Shown here piece after piece: positions 31,672-35,329 of a stretch of 35,329 nt of DNA. This DNA is from Acidobacteriaceae bacterium. GTDB taxonomy: Bacteria; Acidobacteriota; Terriglobia; Terriglobales; Acidobacteriaceae. The number at the start of each line of letters is the position of its first letter. Position 1 is the stretch's first letter. Position numbers and translations under genes: made by a program. Below the pieces are notes generated by a model that was not told the origin of the DNA, made no database searches, and saw only the letters and a program-made list of their open reading frames with translations. The stretch is from NCBI GenBank assembly GCA_003166855.1, contig PMUM01000293.1, positions 1-35,329 on the forward strand. Direction: 5' to 3'.

Positions 31672-31866
31672 ATGCCTTTAATTCAACTCGTGGAAGTTCT
31701 GATCGTAGTTGGTGTTCTGCTGTGGCTGGTGAATCGCTTCATCCCCATGCAGGGATCCATCAAGTCCATCCTGAACGGCGTCGTGGTGATTGCGGTGGTT
31801 CTTTGGTTATTGAATGTTTTTGGGCTGTTTCATTCCCTCTCCACCGTCCACATCGGAAAAGGTTGA
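31672..31866 (+). CDS. Small two-helix membrane protein (Thivi_2564-like)
   Basis: The protein has 64 residues from the ATG at 31672; AAGGAAGG lies eight bases upstream. Two transmembrane helices (LIQLVEVLIVVGVLLWLVN and ILNGVVVIAVVLWLLNVFG) are joined by the conserved-looking loop RFIPMQGSIKS. It resembles short membrane proteins annotated as the Thivi_2564 family, function unknown. It lies 98 bp before the OmpA-like gene and downstream of palindrome site 2, so the two probably share a transcript. Confidence 0.75.
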   Translation: MPLIQLVEVLIVVGVLLWLVNRFIPMQGSIKSILNGVVVIAVVLWLLNVFGLFHSLSTVHIGKG

Positions 31867-31964
31867 GGTACCGCGAAGCAGCTGGGAAAAGACCAGTTCC
31901 GCGAAACTCACAACTGATGCAAAGACAATGCATTTCGGCAGATAGATGCCAGAGGACTATTCCA

Positions 31965-33632
31965 TTGAAAATAAGATTGCTGTTCGCTGCCACACTTGCA
32001 CTGAGTTTACCCGCAGTCGCTCAAACCGATTCTCGAACAACCCTGAGAGTCGAGCCCATGAGTTCGACTCCCACGTTCCGCGTGACCGTGATCAGCCGCA
32101 GTGTACAGGCGGTAAATTATAAGCACCGCAGCGGTTCTTCGAAGCTGGATTTCGCCGGCACCGAACTGATGCCCTCGGCGAATGGTGTCGCCGAGATCAA
32201 CAGTAAACGCGGGTCCATTGCAATCGAAGCGGAATTCGGTAACCTGCAAAAGCCGACGACGTTCGGCAATGAGTATCTGACGTATGTTCTGTGGGCGATT
32301 TCGCCCGAAGGCCGCGCCGTAAACCTGGGTGAAGTCCTGCTCGGCGGCAACCATCGCAGCAAACTCAACGTGACCACGGATCTTCAGGCATTCGCGTTGA
32401 TCGTTACGGCGGAGCCGTACTACGCCGTTCGTCAGCCCAGCAATGTGGTGATTCTCGAGAACGTGGTTCGGGAAGAAACCAAGGGGACGACGGAAGCGGT
32501 AAATGCAAAGTACGAACTGATGGAGCGCGGTGGATACATTCCAACCGGCTACAAGTTCGATCCGGTGGTCTTGAATGCCAAGTTACCCTTGGAGTTCTTC
32601 GAAGCGCGGAATGCACTGCGCATCGCTCAATCCGAGGGAGCCGAGCAGTATGCCGGAGACAGCTATCGGCACGCCGTCCAGTTGATGGATACCGCAGATG
32701 CTGAAGCGACAAACAAACACATGGACCGCAAGCCGCTGATCGCTATCTCTCGCGAAGCAGTGCAGACTGCCGAAGATGCACGCGAGATTGCCGTCAAGAA
32801 GATGGATGAAGTCCGGTTGGCCAATGAACGCCAGGATTCAGCTGATGCCCAGGCGCGAACGCAAGGACAGGCCGATGAGGCGACCCGACGCAAGGAGCAA
32901 GCCGAGTCCGATACAGCAAGGGCTCAAGCAGCCAAGGCTCAGGCGGAATCTGACACCGTGAATGCGCAAGCCGCGAGTGCTCAAGCTCGGTCCGATGCGG
33001 CCAGAGCACGCAATGACGCTGCAGACGCGCAAGCTGCGACTGCAAAGGCCCAATCAGACATGGCGCAGAACCAAGCCTCATCAGCAACTGCACTCTCGGC
33101 CGCTCAAGCGGATGCCGACCAATCGCGCGCAGATACGCTGAGGGCGCAGCAGAACGTCCAAGACGCGGAAGCTGACAAGGCGGCTCTGCGGACGAAGTTG
33201 TCCGAGCAGCTGAATTCCATTCTTCAGACTCGCGATACCGCACGTGGACTCATCGTCAGCATGTCCGATGTTTTGTTTGACACCGGAAAGTATTCGTTGA
33301 AACCGGGAGCACGCGAGAAGCTGGCGAAAGTCGCCGGTATTCTGCTCGCCTACCCTGGACTCAACATCGAAGTCGGCGGCTATACGGATAACGTCGGCGG
33401 CGATTCCATGAACCAAACGCTGTCTGAGAATCGTGCGGGATCGGTGCGTGACTACCTGGTGCAAGAGGGGGTCTCGACCGGCTCGGTTTCGTCCAGAGGC
33501 TTCGGCAACACTCTGCCGGTAGCATCCAACGAGAACTCCGCCGGACGGCAGCAGAACCGCAGAGTTGAGCTTCTTGTGTCCGGCGAAGCCATCGGCAACC
33601 CGGTCAACCCGACCACCGGAAGCTTGCGATAA
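31965..33632 (+). CDS. Envelope protein with Ala-rich coiled coil and C-terminal OmpA-like domain
   Basis: The protein has 555 residues from a TTG at 31965, preceded by AGAGGA at 8 bp and starting a clean signal peptide (KIRLLFAATLALSLPAVAQ). Longer in-frame starts have no SD. Residues 20-160 form a beta-rich N-domain (GNEYLTYVLWAISPEGRAVN). Residues about 210-410 are a long Ala/Gln/Asp/Arg heptad coiled coil with repeated AQA(E)SDTA units. Residues about 425-540 are an OmpA-C domain (SMSDVLFDTGKYSLKPGARE, VGGYTDNVGG, LSENRAGSVRDYLV, GRQQNRRVELLV). This binds peptidoglycan through the TD...N...R residues. It probably spans the periplasm as a tether between envelope layers. Confidence 0.92.
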   Translation: MKIRLLFAATLALSLPAVAQTDSRTTLRVEPMSSTPTFRVTVISRSVQAVNYKHRSGSSKLDFAGTELMPSANGVAEINSKRGSIAIEAEFGNLQKPTTFGNEYLTYVLWAISPEGRAVNLGEVLLGGNHRSKLNVTTDLQAFALIVTAEPYYAVRQPSNVVILENVVREETKGTTEAVNAKYELMERGGYIPTGYKFDPVVLNAKLPLEFFEARNALRIAQSEGAEQYAGDSYRHAVQLMDTADAEATNKHMDRKPLIAISREAVQTAEDAREIAVKKMDEVRLANERQDSADAQARTQGQADEATRRKEQAESDTARAQAAKAQAESDTVNAQAASAQARSDAARARNDAADAQAATAKAQSDMAQNQASSATALSAAQADADQSRADTLRAQQNVQDAEADKAALRTKLSEQLNSILQTRDTARGLIVSMSDVLFDTGKYSLKPGAREKLAKVAGILLAYPGLNIEVGGYTDNVGGDSMNQTLSENRAGSVRDYLVQEGVSTGSVSSRGFGNTLPVASNENSAGRQQNRRVELLVSGEAIGNPVNPTTGSLR

Positions 33633-33671
33633 AGCATCCGTACCTAACGATCGACAATGGAGGCAATACCT

Positions 33672-34259
33672 ATGAAGCTAGTCGGAATCATTAGCACCGC
33701 AGTTTTATCTTTGGCTCTCGGAACATCTGTTCCCGCATTTGCTCAGCAGGATCAACACGACCAGCAGGAGGAAGACAAAGCCAAGCCTGCCCAAGACGAG
33801 AAGAAAGCACAGCCAGAGAAACCCGCAAAGCCGGAAGAGAAGAGCGCGCAGCAGCAGGACAAGAATAATCAGCAAGAAGAGAAGAACGCTTCTCAGCAAG
33901 AGAAGAACGCCACACAACAAGATAACGCCAAGCAGAACGAGAAGAACGCACCACAGCAGGAGCACTCACAACAGGCCAAGCCCGTACAGCAGGAGCAGCA
34001 CGCCAGCAACGGTGGTGGCCGCATTCCCGAAGACCGTTATAAAGCCAACTTTGGAAACGAACACCGGTTTCGGGTCACCCAGAGCGATTACAGTAACCGC
34101 CGCTTCCAATACGGTGGCTATTGGTTCGGATTTCAGGGCTCGTGGCCCAGCAACTGGCTCTACACGCAAGACGTTTATGTGATCGAAATCAACGGCGTGT
34201 ATTACCTGTGCAATGCGAACTATCCTGGAGTCAACATCGAACTCAGCGTGACACTATAA
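33672..34259 (+). CDS. Exported Gln/Lys/Glu-rich protein with conserved C-terminal domain
   Basis: The protein has 195 residues; the ATG at 33672 lies eight bases after GGAGG. Signal peptide MKLVGIISTAVLSLALGTSV...AFA. Residues 25-112 are low-complexity and hydrophilic (QQ, EKN, NAxQQ repeats), probably disordered. Residues 115-195 form a compact domain: GGRIPEDRYKANFGNEHRFR, RFQYGGYWFGFQGSWPSNWL, YVIEINGVYYLCNANYPG. Similar domains sit at the ends of other exported proteins in soil bacteria; function is unknown. It follows the OmpA-like gene by 39 bp and is probably co-transcribed. A strong terminator follows. Confidence 0.8.
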   Translation: MKLVGIISTAVLSLALGTSVPAFAQQDQHDQQEEDKAKPAQDEKKAQPEKPAKPEEKSAQQQDKNNQQEEKNASQQEKNATQQDNAKQNEKNAPQQEHSQQAKPVQQEQHASNGGGRIPEDRYKANFGNEHRFRVTQSDYSNRRFQYGGYWFGFQGSWPSNWLYTQDVYVIEINGVYYLCNANYPGVNIELSVTL

Positions 34260-34306
34260 TGATTCCTGCGGCATAGTCCGGGGAACAGTGAGTAATGAGT
34301 GATGAT

Positions 34307-34345
34307 CGGCACGGGCCCGCCTCTTGGGCTCGTGCCGCTTTTGTT
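34307..34345 (+). terminator. Rho-independent terminator closing the 31672-34259 unit
   Basis: CGGCACGGGCCC (34307-34318) pairs with GGGCTCGTGCCG (34326-34337), 12 bp with one G-T pair. The loop is 7 nt and CTTTTGTT follows. It lies 48 bp after the stop. Confidence 0.9.
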
Positions 34346-34407
34346 AGCGCGTGCACCCTGACCTCGGAGACATCGATGCGGCGGCTTTAATCGCAACACT
34401 GTCAAAG

Positions 34408-34423
34408 TGAGCCGTAGTGCTCA
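34408..34423. promoter_or_regulatory. Perfect regulon palindrome TGAGC-N6-GCTCA (site 3)
   Basis: GTGAGC-CGTAGT-GCTCAG, about 125 bp upstream of the second YXWGXW gene. Its spacer differs from sites 1 and 2, so the conserved arms, not the spacer, carry the signal. Confidence 0.7.
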
Positions 34424-34548
34424 GATCGAACCGTGCATTCGTGGGATTCTTGCTTATGACGCGTGATGCGTCGCCGTTCATCCACGCAGCCCGCGGTAGC
34501 AATGTACATGCGGACAATTCGAAGGATGATCTGACAAGGTGAGTCTAA

Positions 34549-35329
34549 ATGCGTTCCATCCGTTTGCTATTGCTAACACTTCTGATACTTGCTATACCGG
34601 CGGCCTCGTTCGGGCAGTTCGCCGTTTCCGTCATGATCGCTCCGCCCCCGCTGCCCGTATACGTACAACCCATGGCGCCGGATGGCGGTTATTTGTGGAC
34701 GCCCGGCTACTGGGCCTATGGTGACGAGGGCTACTTCTGGGTGCCAGGCACGTGGGTGATGGCTCCCGCCGTTGGCTTGCTCTGGACTCCAGGGTACTGG
34801 GGCTGGGGCGGCAGCGCCTACGCTTGGAATGCCGGCTACTGGGGGCCGCACGTCGGCTTCTATGGTGGCGTCAATTACGGCTACGGATATGGTGGTGTCG
34901 GATACCAAGGTGGATATTGGAACAATGGCGCCTTCAACTACAACCGTTCGGTAAACAATGTAAATGTGAACGTGACGAATGTTCATGTCTACAACAAGAC
35001 CGTAATTAACAACACCACGATCAATCATGTCAGCTACAACGGCGGCAATGGTGGGATTCATGCCCGCCCGACGTCGGCGGATCAGATTGCGGCACGGGAT
35101 CGACATACTGAGCCCACCACGATGCAAACGCAGCATGTGCGCACTGCCAGCACCAACCATGCGCTTTTGGCCTCTGTGAACCACGGGCGTCCGGCGATTG
35201 CTGCGACTACGAAGCCCGGTGAATTCGATCGTGGTGCGGTCCCCGCTAAGCAGGCGGGAGGACCGTACAAAGCCGCGAACAACAATACAGCGGCAACCCG
35301 AACGACCGCAAACAACGCAGCCGCAACCC
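34549..35329 (+). CDS. YXWGXW-repeat exported protein (paralogue 2), partial at right edge
   Basis: The ATG at 34549 starts a signal peptide (IRLLLLTLLILAIPAASFGQ); 260 codons are present before the window ends. Residues 28-125 repeat the YXWGXW architecture of the gene at 23376 almost residue for residue (YLWTPGYWAY, FWVPGTWVMAP, LLWTPGYWGWGGSAYAWNAG). The Asn/Val/Thr segment (NRSVNNVNVNVTNVHVYNKT) and the VSYNGGNGGIHARPT boundary follow. The tail then becomes Ala/Thr/Asn-rich instead of PEPNK. The gap before it contains palindrome site 3. Function is unknown; probably surface-associated. Confidence 0.9.
   Translation, partial: MRSIRLLLLTLLILAIPAASFGQFAVSVMIAPPPLPVYVQPMAPDGGYLWTPGYWAYGDEGYFWVPGTWVMAPAVGLLWTPGYWGWGGSAYAWNAGYWGPHVGFYGGVNYGYGYGGVGYQGGYWNNGAFNYNRSVNNVNVNVTNVHVYNKTVINNTTINHVSYNGGNGGIHARPTSADQIAARDRHTEPTTMQTQHVRTASTNHALLASVNHGRPAIAATTKPGEFDRGAVPAKQAGGPYKAANNNTAATRTTANNAAAT

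Noticed and set aside
31490-31681. 63-codon plus-strand frame upstream of the small membrane gene
   Set aside because: Overlaps the true SD/start at 31672 in another frame and has Arg/Ser-rich random composition.

Overview
The window looks like chromosomal DNA of a soil-type Acidobacteriota (Terriglobia/Koribacter-like). This is inferred from gene content only: a very long Oar-like TonB-dependent transporter with an N-terminal carboxypeptidase-regulatory domain, a PEP-CTERM exported protein, two YXWGXW-repeat proteins, a SYLF lipid-binding protein, a Crp/Fnr regulator, and a moderately GC-rich base composition. No plasmid, phage or CRISPR machinery is visible.

Layout. (1) 1-5,000, minus strand: a DeoR-family regulator, the Oar-like transporter and the 5' part of a secreted beta-lactamase-fold serine hydrolase lie in one direction and could be one uptake/processing unit. 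(2) 4,939-6,009, plus strand: a graveyard in which a truncated HAD hydrolase runs into a beheaded, twice-frameshifted ketopantoate-reductase-like gene. (3) 6,153-7,508, minus: an unusual fusion of a thioredoxin-like [2Fe-2S] ferredoxin domain to a SAM O-methyltransferase. (4) 7,948-13,843, plus: a complete tripartite RND efflux operon (inner-membrane pump, adaptor, outer-membrane lipoprotein). (5) 13,844-17,786: a patchwork with remnants, a secreted PIG-L deacetylase, a GAF-ANTAR RNA-binding regulator ending 7 bp before an intact tRNA-Cys, and a degraded tRNA-Lys-like sequence. (6) 17,787-35,329: a dense block of secreted, membrane and small zinc-ribbon proteins, including a predicted papain-like exported protein, an exported protein made of eight 32-residue two-cysteine repeats, SYLF, a degenerate response-regulator receiver, two YXWGXW proteins, Crp/Fnr, PEP-CTERM, an OmpA-like coiled-coil protein, several tiny membrane proteins, and a GT4-GH130 carbohydrate pair.

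The most interesting signal is not a gene. The 16-bp palindrome TGAGC-N6-GCTCA occurs perfectly three times in the window. All three copies are intergenic and lie upstream of envelope genes (YXWGXW #1, the small membrane protein/OmpA pair, YXWGXW #2). Close variants lie before SYLF, a zinc-ribbon gene, the receiver/zinc-protein divergent pair and the crp/fnr-like gene itself. I infer an envelope or surface regulon, plausibly controlled by the Crp/Fnr protein at 24,771-25,448, whose recognition helix differs from that of E. coli CRP.

Limits: family assignments come from reading translations by eye, with no database search. Start codons were chosen from Shine-Dalgarno-like sequences and signal peptides, and several differ from the longest possible ORF.
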